This document shows positions 1-13,913 of a DNA stretch of 64,000 bases, piece after piece. Below the pieces are notes generated by a model. The model saw only the letters and a program-made list of their open reading frames with translations. It was not told the DNA's origin and searched no databases. The position numbers were made by a program, and so were the translations under genes. How positions within the stretch are numbered: position 1 is the first letter of the stretch; each line of letters begins with the position of its first letter. Origin of the DNA: Sporodiniella umbellata (taxonomy: Eukaryota; Mucoromycota; Mucoromycetes; Mucorales; Rhizopodaceae); NCBI GenBank assembly GCA_025677835.1, contig JAIXMR010000008.1, positions 326,194 through 390,193 of the forward strand. Direction: 5' to 3'.

Positions 1-1
1 T

Positions 2-438
2 ACGATGGTGAAAATACATCCAGTTTATGCCGATACAGTGGAAATATTCTACTCATGTTTAACTTGCCATTCACAGCTTACTAGCCACCAAGATATTATT
101 TCTAAAGCTTTTCAAGGCAGAGTAAGTGTCTTTTCATTTCAAAAAATAAAAGAAGAAAAAGCCAATAAACTAAGCACTTTTTAACGGTTACTGTAAAATA
201 AAAAAAAAAGCATGGGCCTGCATTCTTGGTTCAAAATACAATAAACACGGCAATGGGTGATAACGAAAAACGGCTATTGATGACTGGCGTTCATACTATA
301 GCCGATATATCATGCCAAATATGTCAAACTAGAGTAGGTTGGAAATACGTTCGTACACCTGAAGCCTCTCAAAAATACAAAGAAGGCCGATACCTGATTG
401 AAAAGTCAAGAGTAATAAAAGAGAGTTTATTTCTATAA
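2..438 (+). CDS. Yippee-family zinc-binding protein, 5' end cut by window
   Basis: Two exons are visible, <2-121 and 211-438, joined in phase 0 across a GTAAGT...AG intron. The window edge removes the start. The protein shows the first zinc knuckle (CLTC) and the second (CQIC), separated by the Yippee core with FQGRHGPAF, LMTGVHTIADI and VGWKYV. It ends shortly after the SQKYKEGRYLIEK stretch, as Yippee proteins do. Yippee proteins are small conserved zinc-binding proteins; their biochemical role is not settled, so I claim only the family. The stop codon at 436-438 follows a last codon that is also, on the other strand, the stop of glycerol kinase. The two coding regions therefore overlap by 6 nt tail to tail. 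Confidence 0.9.
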
Positions 439-2012
439 ATCTTCCACGTCGTCTTTCCAGTTCAAGGACGACTCTACTGCCTTTTTCCAGACATCATACC
501 TTTCTTCTCGCTGTGATTCTGATAAGTGAGGCTGAAACTCGCTTATGTCGTCTACGTTCACACTGTCTAAATCATGTACAGACTTCCATACCCCTACAGC
601 CAGTCCAGCGGCAATAGCTGTACCGAGAGCAGTTGTTTCTCGCATAGCAGGTCTTTCTACAGGAATACCCAAAATGTCTGCTTGTATTTGCATTGCGACA
701 TTCGAATTTGAGACACCACCATCCACTTTAAGTACTCTCAAAGGCACACCCGCGTCCTTATTCATACTTTCCAAAATGGCTCTTGCTTGGTATGACATAC
801 TTTCAAGGGTAGCGCGAGCCAAATGGTTTTTTGTGGTATAAGTTGTCAAGCCAATCATAGTTCCTCTTGCGTCATCTCGCCAATAGGGAGCAAAAAGCCC
901 TGAGAAGGCAGTTACAAAGTAAACTCCACCAGTGTCTGTTACGTGCTCAGCCATATCGCTAACCTCTTCCATTGTACCAATCAGCCTCAGATTGTCACGT
1001 AGCCAACGCAAAGAAGACCCAGCCACAGCCATAGACCCTTCCAATGCATAATAAGCATCTTTACCAAGCTGAAATGCGACGGTGGTAATCAATCCATGTG
1101 AAGACGTAATGGGCTCTTTTCCTGTGTTGAACAACATAAATGCACCTGTACCAAACGTACACTTTGCTTCTCCTCGATCAAAACACTTTTGTCCTAGCAA
1201 AGCAGCCTGCTGATCGCCTATACATCCTGCAATGGGTATTCCTTTCAGTAAACCGTCGGCCATTTCTCCATACACCTCTGATGAAGAGCAAAGTTTGGGC
1301 AGTACTTTAATAGGTACGCCAAAAAAGTCAAGTAATTCTGGGTGCCATTTGAGCGACTTGAGATCCATCAATAAAGTGCGACTGGCGTTTGTTACATCTG
1401 TCACATGTACGGTTCCGCCAGTCAATTTAAAAATAAGCCAGCTATCAACGGTACCAAAGCAAGCCACATCCTCTTTTACCGCTTTTTTCACCTCTTCGTC
1501 ATTTTCCAACATCCACTTATATTTGACGGCAGTAAAATAGGAAGTAATATCTAACCCCGAATATTTTTTGACAATATCAGCATCAGGTCTCTCTTTTAAC
1601 GAACGGACAATATCATCTGTTCGAATATCTGACCAAACAATTGTGTTTCGAAGTGGCTCGCCCGTTTTTTTATTCCACGCAACAGCTGTCTCTCGCTGAT
1701 TAGTGACGCCAATACCTGAAGAAAAAAAGGATATGAGGAAAAAGAAAAAAAGTCGGTTGGTATCTCTTTACCCTTGATGTCTTTTATATCATAGCCCATA
1801 AGTTCGAAACGGTGAATTGTTTGATCTATACATTTGGTCACAGTTTCCAATATGTCATACGGATCGTGTTCTATCCATCCTAGTTTGGGTTGTGTTTGTG
1901 GAAGTTCTTGTTGATAAAAGGTAATGAGCTTCCCCTCATTATCAAAAATTAAAAATCTTGATGACGTAGTTCCCTGATCAATAGCTCCTATAAATTTTCG
2001 TTCTGCGGACAT
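433..2012 (-). CDS. GUT1: Glycerol kinase (GUT1)
   Basis: The enzyme phosphorylates glycerol to glycerol 3-phosphate with ATP, the entry step of glycerol use. Two exons (2012-1772, 1715-433) give 507 aa, the normal family length. The N-terminus has the FGGY-kinase phosphate-binding signature IGAIDQGTTSSRFLIFD. The middle carries GVTNQRETAVAW and the IVWSDIRT segment. The C-terminal half carries the FGGY family signature around YFVTAFSGLFAPYW and a VDGGVSNS segment. The intron splits a Gly codon (DIKG|IGVTNQ); its donor is GTAAAG and its acceptor TTCAG. The start is the first ATG, directly before SAERKFIGAIDQG. Both ends look complete. The 3' end overlaps the convergent Yippee gene. Confidence 0.96.
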
Positions 2013-3519
2013 CTTTCTAAATTCGAGAAGAAAAGAAAAAAAAGGATGATAGGAAGTCTTCCTGTCTTTTTTTTTTTTTTTTAAAAAAAAAAAAAGAACC
2101 TAATTCAATCTCAGGATCGTAGCCCAATCTAAGAAAAGCTGCATAGCTGTAGTCTCGCATCTATATTTGAACTCAATAGCGACTAAGTTGAAATATCACT
2201 TGATGTTTGAGCCAGTAACAAACTAGGATGAGAGGAAACATAAAAAACGCTATTGGTTACAAAAGTTAACAATAATTATATGATACATTCCATACTAGCA
2301 GATAACAGAGGTGCTTTTGGAGTAAAGTACTGACGCTAAACACATTAGTACACCTCTTCTTAAAGTTGATCAAGTACAGTTTCAAGAAGCCAATTACAAA
2401 CCTTTCGATATCTTGTCGATCTTTTGTGCTCTTCTTTCTCCGCACCGGTGTACCAATTGGTCTATTGAATTTTCTGTTAGCGCTTACGTTTCGCGTTACC
2501 AATTTTCGTTTTCTAGAAAGGTTCTAGTCTCCTTTCATAGTTCTGCTCTACAGCTACGCCCGAAAACAGTTTTTTATGTATAAAAAAATCTCGTAGTACA
2601 CATTTTACGAAATCCGCTCTCCAAGAACAATTGCATCAAGTAAATATACCAATAGCAGCTACGATTAAGCGTGACCCAACCCCAAATGAAGGTAGGAAAA
2701 AACAGACTGGACGCTTATTTGTTTTGCTATTGCAACACTAACAATATATTATGCTAAGAGAAAACAACGTTTTCGTTGATGCAGAGTGTACGATCTATAG
2801 CTTTTGTATAGTTTATTTTGTTATTTCATAAAATCATGCTTGCAAAATCAGTTATCGCCGGTTTTAGGCATAATTCACTGGTAGGAGAGTATACATTCAG
2901 CGCTGTTAATGACAGCCAATATTTGGCAGTTCTTCTCAAATGTATACCAATCAGCACGTCAGTACGATTATCACTTGTTAGTAAGCCTTGAAAAGCTTAG
3001 TGCACAACCTATTCTATCATTGTTCTTGGCGCCCGTTAATTCTGGCTTAACCTCTCGGAACCATACGCTTTCTGTACTGGCATTGCCAATTCTAGAGTCT
3101 TGAGTACCCCTTTACCTCCCTCCTTTTATGCGTAGCGCCATGAATAATTGTGCTTATGTAACTAGGGCTGTTTGTTAAAAACAGAAAAAAAGAATGACGT
3201 CACGTGGTATCTGACTAAGATAAAACACACTTAATTAAACCGAAGCCCAAGCTTTTAATCAATACGATGCAGCAATACAGTAAAAGATCTAAACCAGAAA
3301 TTCCACAAAAACCAAAAAAACCAGTCAAGGCTTACAAAAGCAAAGAAAAAGCGTACCATGTCTACTTTTTTTTTTTTTTTTTGCATTGTAAATTGTTTCA
3401 CACAGTATGAGAATCATGCGGAAAGGAAAAATAAAAATAAGCTTTGAGAGTATAAATTGAATTTTTGATTCTAAAAACTTTTTTTCTCTTTTTTCTTTTC
3501 TTGTTATATAATACACAAA
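2013..3519. other. Intergenic region, no supported gene
   Basis: This 1.5 kb stretch holds a T16/A13 back-to-back homopolymer near 2067-2095 just upstream of glycerol kinase. A short minus-strand open frame (2266-2502, 78 aa, basic N-terminus) and a 64-aa plus-strand frame (2909-3103) show no family motif I recognise and are probably chance. The last 50 bases before 3520 form a T-rich leader for the lipase gene. Confidence 0.5.
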
Positions 3520-6500
3520 ATGGCCAAAGTTTCCGTAGTAGATGAATGGATTACTACTGAAGATGGTGCTGAAATTTTTACAAAGACATGGAAAACAAAA
3601 GACCAACCTGTAGCTACTCTGGTGTAATACTTGCGCATACGGATATCTATTTATATTAAGCATCGTCATATTGTATAGCATGATTCACGGTTTTGGTGAA
3701 CATATTGCTAGATACGATCGAACATTTACCGCTTTTGCTAACAATGGCATTGAATGTTATGGATACGATCAACGTGGATGGGGGGAAACAGGCAAAAAAT
3801 CTGGTCATTATGGCAACAACGAGGGGTAGCAAAAAACGAACAAACAAACTGTAAACAGACATACTAAAGTGAATCGATTTTATAGATATGATACAGTACT
3901 AAAAGACGTTGATAATGCAGTTCTCAAAATGAGGAGAGATAAGATTCCGCTCTTTTTGATGGGACACAGCATGGTTGGATTATACTAGAACGATATGTAA
4001 ACAGTACTGATGCAATGTTTTTTTTTTTTTTTTTTTAGGGTGGCGGAATTGTTTTAAATTATGTATCAAGAAAAAATACGTACAAGGGTGTAAACTTGAT
4101 CGCCGGGACTTTAGCATGCTCTCCCCTTGTTACTTTGTCCTTGCCCATACCTACCATCAAAAACTATGGTCTTCGCATAGTTTCGTGCGTAATTCCTAAA
4201 TTTGTTATCCAAGCAGGCCTTAGCCCGGAAGGAATCTCACACGATCAAGAGGAGATAAGAAAGTACAAAGAGGATCCACTAATTCACGATTTCGCTACCT
4301 TAAATACACGTAGGTCGCCCCTTACCTATCAAACAAACTAAAATATTTTGATAGTCAAGAGCTTTATCGATGCAGGCTCAGACATTTTAAAAACACAGGC
4401 CAAGCTGATTGAATGTCCTCTTTTAGTTTCTCATGGAGATGCTGATCCTATCAACGATTACCAGGGGTCTGTAAAAGCCTACGAATTAGCTAGCAGCAAA
4501 GATAAAGAAATGAAGGGCTGGCCCGGCCTTTACCACGAATGTAAGTGCTAGTTTTACTATCGATTTCTTTAGCTAATATAATTATAGTGCAAAATGAAAC
4601 CGCTCCTGAAAGAGATCAAATTACTGAATATTATATTGAATGGATCAAGGCCAGATGCCAATAAACAAAGCCTTTACTTGCAAAACAAAGCACGTGACTT
4701 TTTACTTTTCCCAACTCCTCATTTTTCCTCTCCTTTTTCTGTTTTATTTATTTATTCTTTATTTTATTTATTTTATTTTTTTTTTTGAAGAAAACCAGCA
4801 TAAAACAAACACAAATATAATGGCAACTAAGAGCGCATATAAAAGACTAACAAAAGAATACTTGGCAATCCAAAAAAAGTAACAAAACTAAAACAAAACA
4901 AAACCTTGCAAATGTTTTACTTAAAATCAACCTTTTAATTTAAGTCCTCCGCCCTTCATCACTGCCAAACCATTAGAAACTAATATTCTGGAGTGGTAAT
5001 TAGCGAAAAAGGATTATGTTTCCCAGTGACTAATATAAATTGTTTTGACCTATTTGGAAACAAATAGGCACTATGTCATTCAAGGACCTCCTGATTCGCC
5101 TTACGCAGGAGGCGAGTATTATGGCAGACTAAATTTCCCTGCTGAATACCCTTACAAACCACCATCGATTCGCATGATCACACCTTCTGGAAGATTTCAG
5201 CCAGATACTCGATTATGTTTAACAATGAGCGACTTTCACCCTAGTTTATGGAACCCTACTTGGTCCGTTTCAACCATACTAAACGGATTGTTGAGTTTTA
5301 TGGTTGGGGACGAAGCAACCACTGGTAGTATAAAGACTAGCACCAACGAAAAAAAAATACATGCTACTCGTTCTCATACGTGGAACTTGGGACATCAAAA
5401 GTTTAAAGGTAGGGGATAAGAAACGATATAGTTTTATTAACAAGAAAAGAGGTATTCCCCGAGCTTTGTAAAGTAGAGATGATCCAACTACCGAGTGACC
5501 ACCTGTCTTTATCAAAAAGAAATACTACAAAAGAAATAACAAAAAGTAGTAGTGAACAGCAATTGCATTTACAGCAGCCAGGTGTGGCCCATACGGCTGT
5601 CAGTCAAGGGAGAAGATGGATTTTTGTGCTGGTTGTTTTTGTTTACTTGATTATATCAAAACTGATTGCCAGATCAAGTACAAGCTAAATTGATGCTTAC
5701 TATGCTTATCGCCTTTCTTTCTCAAAGTAGGGACTTTTTACGTACATAGTAGAAACTCTCAGATGTACCTGTAGTTTTTCAATATTAATAAATACAAAAA
5801 GACCTATTTTCAGACATAGTGAAGGTTTTTCAAATAAAATAGCCAACATAGTATTGCTAGACAAATATTAGCTCCCTTGAGCAAGACTGAAATATTCAAC
5901 AAAGAGAGCTTTTATATTTTGGCTTTGTAAAGCTTGGAACATAGAACAGTCTGTTTCTTTTTTTTCTTTTCTAGATAGTATGCTGTTTTCCTCCAAATAC
6001 GTTTTGAGAGAAAATATGGCTGTCTGGTTTGGCGCATCAGTGCAGATGTAGCCTTCTTATTTCAAGAAAACTAGCCACCACCGATTTAGATGTTTTCGAT
6101 TCGAATCAATTATAAGATTATATACGATATACTACAATTTTATGAAATTGTTTCAGATATTCTCTTTTTGATTTTATAACTTTGAGCAATTGTTTTCAGA
6201 CTCTTTCTTTTAAAGTGGCTTGACCGGATGTGACAAATCTTGCTTTCATTTTTAGCACAACTTTGTTTACGAACTTTTATCTGACTTGACCAACTTTTGA
6301 TAGCTGCATTACCAATTCAAAAAATGAGGCATCGTTATGTTATACTAAAGCTCAGGTTGATATGACGTATCGAGGTTTTTAAAATCCAAATTACTTATTT
6401 TCAAGTCAATCAAGAGTCCTGATACTATGTGCTTACCTATACGTATACTTTTTTTGCAGAGCTGTGTTGAGAAAACCTCTCGAAGCTATAGTATTAGTTT

Positions 6501-9500
6501 AAAAAACAGTACAAGGTCAGCTGGCCTCTTGATGTTTTCAGTTTACCAAAATGAGACGTTTGCAAAGAACCGTGAGAAAAAGCTCTTGGGGTGGTTGTAG
6601 AATTCCACTAAAAGGTTTTGTTTCTTGTAAAAAATCTTCAAAAGTTTTAAACAGGATACAGTAAGCTTTTTTATGAACTGTCTTAACATTAAAAAGCGGA
6701 GTATAAAATTATAAATAGGCTAATTGCTTTTTCTCCAAAGGGTATTTACAAGAGGCAGTCTTTTTGATCCTAAGGTGGTTTGTGTTTAAAAATCGCGCTG
6801 TTCCAAAATTGAGCTCAACTTTTTTTTAGCTAATCAAAATGACACTTGCACAACAAAGATTTATACAGATTTCTTGAGATGGACCTGAAGACTAATACCA
6901 ATCTCCTGGGTGGAGTATTCCAACAGCACATAAAAACTTCAATATGAAGACGGTTTAGTCCTGGCTTTATCGTGGCTTCACATAGGCTTTTGTAACCTTG
7001 GATTCTCTTTACGTTTTACATTTGTGAACTTTGGTCATTATTACCAAAGAACTAATTATATCAATTTTCTATTGTAAACCCTACAAATAATGTTCAAAAA
7101 TTTACTAAAACTCGAGGTACCATCAACATCTGACTGTACTTGAGGGAAAAGGTGCTAGTAGTCTATGAGCAAGTTACTTTCGGGAAAAGGGTTTATTTTT
7201 TTATTTTTTTTTTGAAAAAAAAAGATTCTTTTTGGGAAATAAAACACTTTTTAAGCACTGATACAATTTACTTCGATCCTCGAGCATCTTTAATCTTTCG
7301 TAACTTATCAAAATTTCATCACATTCAACGATATCGATTGTGTTTATGTACATACTTGGATCAAAAGGTGAAGTGGCAATCCTCACTTATTTGTCATTGA
7401 TGAAAAATGCAACACCTCTCCAGTTTGCCCGTCTTTTTCTAAAAAGAAAGCCAATAAAATTGTCCACAGGAGTGCTTATAAACGCTAGCCGTACGTGGGT
7501 GATACTCACTGTTCATTGTACAAAACACCAAAGCAACGCTTCTGCTTAAACTATTTCGCAGCTAAAATGCCCTGACTCTTTGGGGGCATACTTGCCTTCA
7601 CCTTCATGTGGTTACTTTTGTTAGTAGAGACTGTTGTTTTGAAGCTAAAGAGATGCGTTGTTTTCATACTACAATGTCCTATATTTATTGCAAAATGAAC
7701 TTGCTTTCAAAAAATTGTGTTGTATTTTATCGTCAAACAAGAATACTGGTGTGTTTGTGTCTTTTTACAGATTTACCTGGATTGAACCTAATTGAGCAGT
7801 GATGGTCTGATTTTAAGAGCAGAGGACTTTTACAGAGAAAAGATCTCAATTTCAAAACTCTGGGCACATTTTTAGCGTTTTTGTAGTGTTCTGCAAGACT
7901 TTTGCTATTTCTTTTTTTTGTGTCAAAAAAAAGTATCTTGATAAGTGGTCAACATCATTCACCTGTTGTTTATAATAGGGAAGTTCTGGAGTAGATCCAA
8001 TAAGTATGATCAGAGAATGAAAACAACGTGTTTAACAATAGTAATTTTATCGCAAACTATTTTATTTGATTCGCCCAACGTTGGCAACGGCATTTTAAGA
8101 TAACAACATCTAGCTTACTATTATTTTGGAATTTTATTTTTTAGAGAAGAGCTCTGTGTTTGTTACTTGACCTATGGCTATCCTTTACATACTGCACACA
8201 ACAATACAAAGACAGCCGTCCTTTTTAAGCTGCCTGTGCTCTCTCAATAAAAGCCCCATTCTATAAATATACGCTTCAAAACAAAAAAGGGCGCCGAAAC
8301 CACTGTTTCAAGATATAAGGATGACCACCTGCGAAAATTTAACCATATTTGTATATATTGGTTTTCAAACAGACACAAAGGTATCGTTTTGAACTTTTCA
8401 AGTAAATCTTCATCACCTGGCTTTCATAGAGAAATAATATGATATGACATCGTCTGTTTCTGCACAGATACATAAAATCTTTATAAAAATAAAAAACCAA
8501 ATAGTAGTAACGTCCTTTAGTTTGACATATTATGTTTTCAAACGAACACAATATTGTAGCAAAGTATTTGACCATGTACTCTAGTTTCAATAAATAGAAC
8601 GCGTTTTATTTATGCGCAGTTGAATTTTATTTTTGGCTTCAATTATATTGTCCAGGAACAATAGCCGCACACCCAGCAGTCGAAATTCCCAAACGACAAT
8701 CTGACTGATTTTTGCAGCAACGAATGCAGAAAGTGTTGGAGTCTGGCTCAATCAAATTGACAAAGTACTTGTAACCATTACATGTAACGCCACTAATATC
8801 TCTATTATCATATTGCCCTCCGCCATCCTTTTGGTTTAGTTCATATTTGGTGCGGTCAATAGCACCTGTGACTTGAGCGTAGCTGGAGGTGGTCAAGTAA
8901 TGGGATGATTTGATAAATCCATCGGGGAATTGTTGGCCGCCAAGAGAAGAGTTGGTACACATTGGGATGCCATCGTTTTCTGTGGCACCAACATCATCGC
9001 CCGCTTTAGGGGGCATAAAAGAACAGAATTCGCTACCAGAGTCTACCCTTATGGAATAGCCACGCTTCTTCAGTGGGAAAGCATTTGATGTAGTAGTGAT
9101 CAAGGCGAGGGCAGCGAAAAGAAAAAAGATCACAGAGAGTTGCATTGTTTTAAAAGTAAATGTGTTATGAAAAAAAAAGCATCTACTCTTTTCGCTGCCT
9201 TTATATAAATTTTCAAAATAAAGCTGTTTGTTTTGTCACAAGATGATGCTGTCAAGAAATATAAAAAAAGTAGTTGAGTAAAATTGATTTCATACCTATT
9301 TTCAGCCTATTTTTCTAAAGATAAGCATTAAAAACAACAAAGCCTTCAAAAAATACACTTCCGGAATAATATTGCTAAAAAAAGCTCTTTTATGTATATA
9401 TATATATATATATATAAAGTCAAAACCCAAAATAAAGCCGTTTATCTTACAGACTCTTGGCTTCACAAAAAATCAATAAATAAATAAAATAAGAAAAATA

Positions 9501-12500
9501 TTGTACAAAACAGGAAAATATAAAATCACTTGTCGAAACACCATAGCTCGATTTTTTCCATGTCGGTTTTTGTGTCAGCCTGTCTGCAAACTTGCCTGGC
9601 GATTTGCAAATCATCATCGTCTACCAACAACACTAATTCACTTTCTTCATCTCTGTATTTCAGTAAGGTCGCATTGGGTATATTAAACTTTTCTTCAATT
9701 CTTGCTCTCAGCTCTTTGAATAAAATACTGCTGGAAACTAATAGGATTCTTGTGTCATTATAATGTACTTTGACTTTGATTTTTCTATTGCTCGATGAAT
9801 AGGCCATCTTTTCTCCAGAAAGCACCCAGTTCTGCTGATCCCATTGTCGTTCCGTATTCAACGACAGTGTATTAAGCGAGCCATATACTTCCTCTAGCTC
9901 CCTATCAAAGTCGCCGTATCCCTCGTCTAGATCTGTGGCCAAACTGTAGGCCGATTTGCCGCGAACACCCAGGGCTGGCAAATGAGGCTGCTTATCTTCA
10001 TTAGTTGACTCGAATCCGCTGTCTGCGCTTTGAAAAAAGTCACTTTTAGCCAACAACGATAGGTTGCCTTGCGTATTAGATTTTCGTGATGAAAATCTGT
10101 TAGGTATTGAAAGAGGAGATGCTTGAAGGGTTTTGATATTATCAGGTTTATTTTTTAGCAAAATAGAGTTGCTTTGACCTTTTCTTGTAAGAATGGGCTG
10201 CTTTAATGTGGTCAATGACTTATCCACATGTAGAAGCCTATACGGCTGGTCGCGCGGTTTGAAAAGAACCCCTGGAGGAATAGAAAAAATGGTGTATCCT
10301 CTACCTTGGTCCCTTATTGCATGTTCAATAATTGAATGTTCTGCAGTAACGCATACTTTTTGTGCATAGTATAAATCAGTTAATCCAGCATCCACTTTTC
10401 CTAAATATAGTTGACATATGCCTCGGTTGAATAGCACCTCGCACGAATAGAGCAAGAATGGCAAACCCAACTGTTGGTAGTCAATTATTTTATTCCTTCG
10501 CATTTTCTGTACCCAAAAAAATATCGAATGAGCAGTTTTCTTTTAGTTGATGTATTTTAAAAATGTGCAAACCTCGTATGCTTGATCAAAGTTTTCAACT
10601 GCTGGCTTCATATTGCCCTTTAAAAAATATACAACTCCGAGCTGAAATCGAGCCACAGCCATATACGGGTCGAGCTTCAATGCTTGAAGATACGACTCTA
10701 TCTTCAAAGTGTGTTTAGTTGTTCTCTTTAGTTGATCTTCAAAAATTTAAAAGCTGTTTACCGCACTGTCGTATTTTCCAATTTCTGTTAGTATGATTCC
10801 AATATTAAAATATATTTTGGAGTTGATTCCTCTAATATTCTGTCTGGTATAAATATACTGGATTGCTATCACTTAAACTGAACACCTACTGTAAATTGCC
10901 CTATCGCAGTATCCATATCGTTATTTTCATAAGCCATACAAGCTTTTTCCCATTCCTGAATATATTTTTTTCGGAATATATCAAGAGAAAGTTATTGTTT
11001 GTATACTTGCTTTGTTTTTGTTTTTTGCTTTACCTGATGGGCCATGTTTTTTCAAAAAAGAAAAAAGAAAAAAAGTTTAAAAGGTCCAGAAACGAAAGAG
11101 TTGGTTGAGTAACTAGTAAACCCTTCAATAAAACTTGGGTTTATTTGTATCTAAAAGAAAAATCCCAGCTGTTTGAATTAAAAAGTTCAACTATTTGTTG
11201 TATCGAAAAGAAAAAAAAGCTCTTTAGGAGAAGGGGTTATATAGAACGTAACACTTCATTTAGTAAAAAACCAGCTGACTTTTAGTCGGACATAAGCGAC
11301 AATTTAAAGGAGAAACGACGATTTGTAGAGAAATTTATTATTGGTTGCCAATTAAGGTATTAATTTTAAAATGCATACTAAAAGAAACATAAAAGCTATT
11401 ACTTGTTAATGAATGTGATGAGTAGAAACATAGGGCTTTAAAAGCTATTAAGGTGGTGGGAATTAAGGTGAAAAATGATACGGTTCTGCTACAGATGGTA
11501 AATGGTTTTCGACAGTCTGGGCTGAATATACTGAATTATTTAAAGTGGATGTTACAGAAGGCGTACGTTGTAGCTTTGTTACAGTTTTACCATGTAGTGT
11601 CTTTTTTAAGGTTGAAGACCCTAGGATTTCGGATATCAACATAGACGAAGAAGATCCTGGTACTCCTCGCGGGGAAAGTTGTCTTTTTTTGTTCATATGA
11701 CTATCTGCCAAAAACGTAAACGGAGTACTTTGTCGTTTTTGCAATATCCTTTCATTTGCTATCTGAAGTTCAGTTGTTGATAAATCAAAATTGAACGGAT
11801 CAAATATATCCTGTTGTACTGCTGAGGATTGACTGATACGTACTGGTAGTTTTGTGAAAGCGGTATCAAAATGGCTCACGTCTATTTCGTCCTTGATCGT
11901 TGGAATAAAAGGTGGCTCCAACTGGCGCCTTTGTAGTAACTCCCAATCAATATTTTCGTAGTAGGGGTGCATTTTGATCAACTCAATTCCGTTATCTCCC
12001 CAGCCTAATCTCTCTACAGGGTTTTTCTGTAACAACTATAAAGGCTTTGTTAGATCTGATAACCACCTTTTGTACCTACTCCACTCAGTAAGCTACGCGT
12101 GTTTTTATCAAAAGAAGGTGGAAAGGTCAGCGGCTCTTTGATAACACGCTGGTACATTTCTATGTGCTTTTCAGCCCAGAAAGGTGTCTATACAATTGCT
12201 TTTGTTACAAAAAGTAAAAGCTTTAGTTTAATCCTTTTTACCATTCCTGACAGCATTTCAAACAACAGAGTTCCTAAGCTCCAAAAGTCTACCGCAAATG
12301 TATAAGGTTCGCCCAAAAGAATTTCAGGCGCAAGGTACTCTGCTGTTCCACAAAACGTTTGAGTTAAATATATTCCTTGTTCATCGGCATCATCTGGTTT
12401 AAATATTTTTGAAAGACCGAAATCTGTTAAAACAATATGCCCATCTTTTCCAATCAAGACATTTTCTGGCTTTAAGTCTCTTTTTTTTTTTTTTTTTTTT

Positions 12501-13870
12501 TGTGGTGTTAATAGATATTTGTGAGCTAATCAATGTACCTGTAAACAATACCATGGTTGTGTAACACCTCAAGACCCTGAATAATTTCTGCAGTGTAAAA
12601 GTGAGTTTTTTTTGGTGTTAACTTTGGAAAGAGCGAAAGTTGAGTAGCAAGGTCACCTCCTGCATGATACTCCAACAAGAAAAAGAGTGTCGATGGGGTT
12701 TGGAAAACATGATAAAGTTGAACTAAAAAAGGCTGTTTCCTTAATCCCACTAAAATATCGCGTTCTGCGCGTATATGTGTCATCTCTTTTTGCTGTATAA
12801 CCCATTGTTTTTGTATGGCTTTAAGCGCATATAACTGATTATCCCTTTTGGAGCGAACAAGCAACACCTTCAATATAACAAGTAAGCAAATAATGTTCAT
12901 CTAGAGTGTGTTAATCTGTTTACCTTTCCGATACATCCTTTACCTAATACTTTAATTAGCTTGAAGTCTTCGGGTGTCATTGGAGGTTGTGATTGCTTCT
13001 TTTCAACTATGAACGATGTTGCAGAATCTATATAGTTAGCCTTGTTGTTAGCTGTTACAAGAGTAGCACATGTTGACTGTGAGACTAGGTCAACATCTTC
13101 TTCTCTTTGAACACGTGTAAAATCGTGAGTAAGGGAAGAGCGTGACAAAATAGGATGCTGAAGACAGCGCTCCAGGTATTTTTGAATTTTTTCAGCATTT
13201 GATTTGCGATTAAACGGTAATAGATCTTGTAAATAGCGTCGTTTTGAACCTTTTTTAGCTTGAGCAATAGCTGGAAAAGGAATCTTGCATTTAGGATAGT
13301 ATGAAACGATCTGAGGGGGATTTTTTTTTTTTTTGGACAACTACATGTTAATTTTCTTCAAAAGAGTTTTAGTGATTATGGCGTTTCTATATACTTTTTG
13401 GTGGAACTCTATGAAATCTAAAAGAAACCGAACAAGTAAAACCTTCGATCTTTCGCTCTGTATGACAATCTGAAAAACCTGTTTTTACTTGTCTTTAGTG
13501 TACAAATAACAGCATAATGTACTAAATAGAGACCTTACAGATATAGCTTTGTTTTGGACATCAAACGTCGATTCTATTACTGTGATATGGTTGTAGTAAC
13601 TACTTTGTGATGGCATTTGGACGTCAAAAAAGCAGAAATATGGCACAGAAAAAACAAAAGAAAAGAGAAAAAAAAGGCCAGAGAAATATAAATCAAAACA
13701 AGCAGCACTGATCTGCATAAAGTTCCATTCACTAATTTTCTCCTAAGAGAAAGCAATACAAAAAGGAGAAAATACTGACTGGAATAGGTAAAGGGAAGTA
13801 TTGCTATATTAGAATTGTTTATTTTGTTCATAGTACCCCCTTCGAATTTATGTATATTTTATACGTTTGC

Positions 13871-13913
<43 letters not shown>
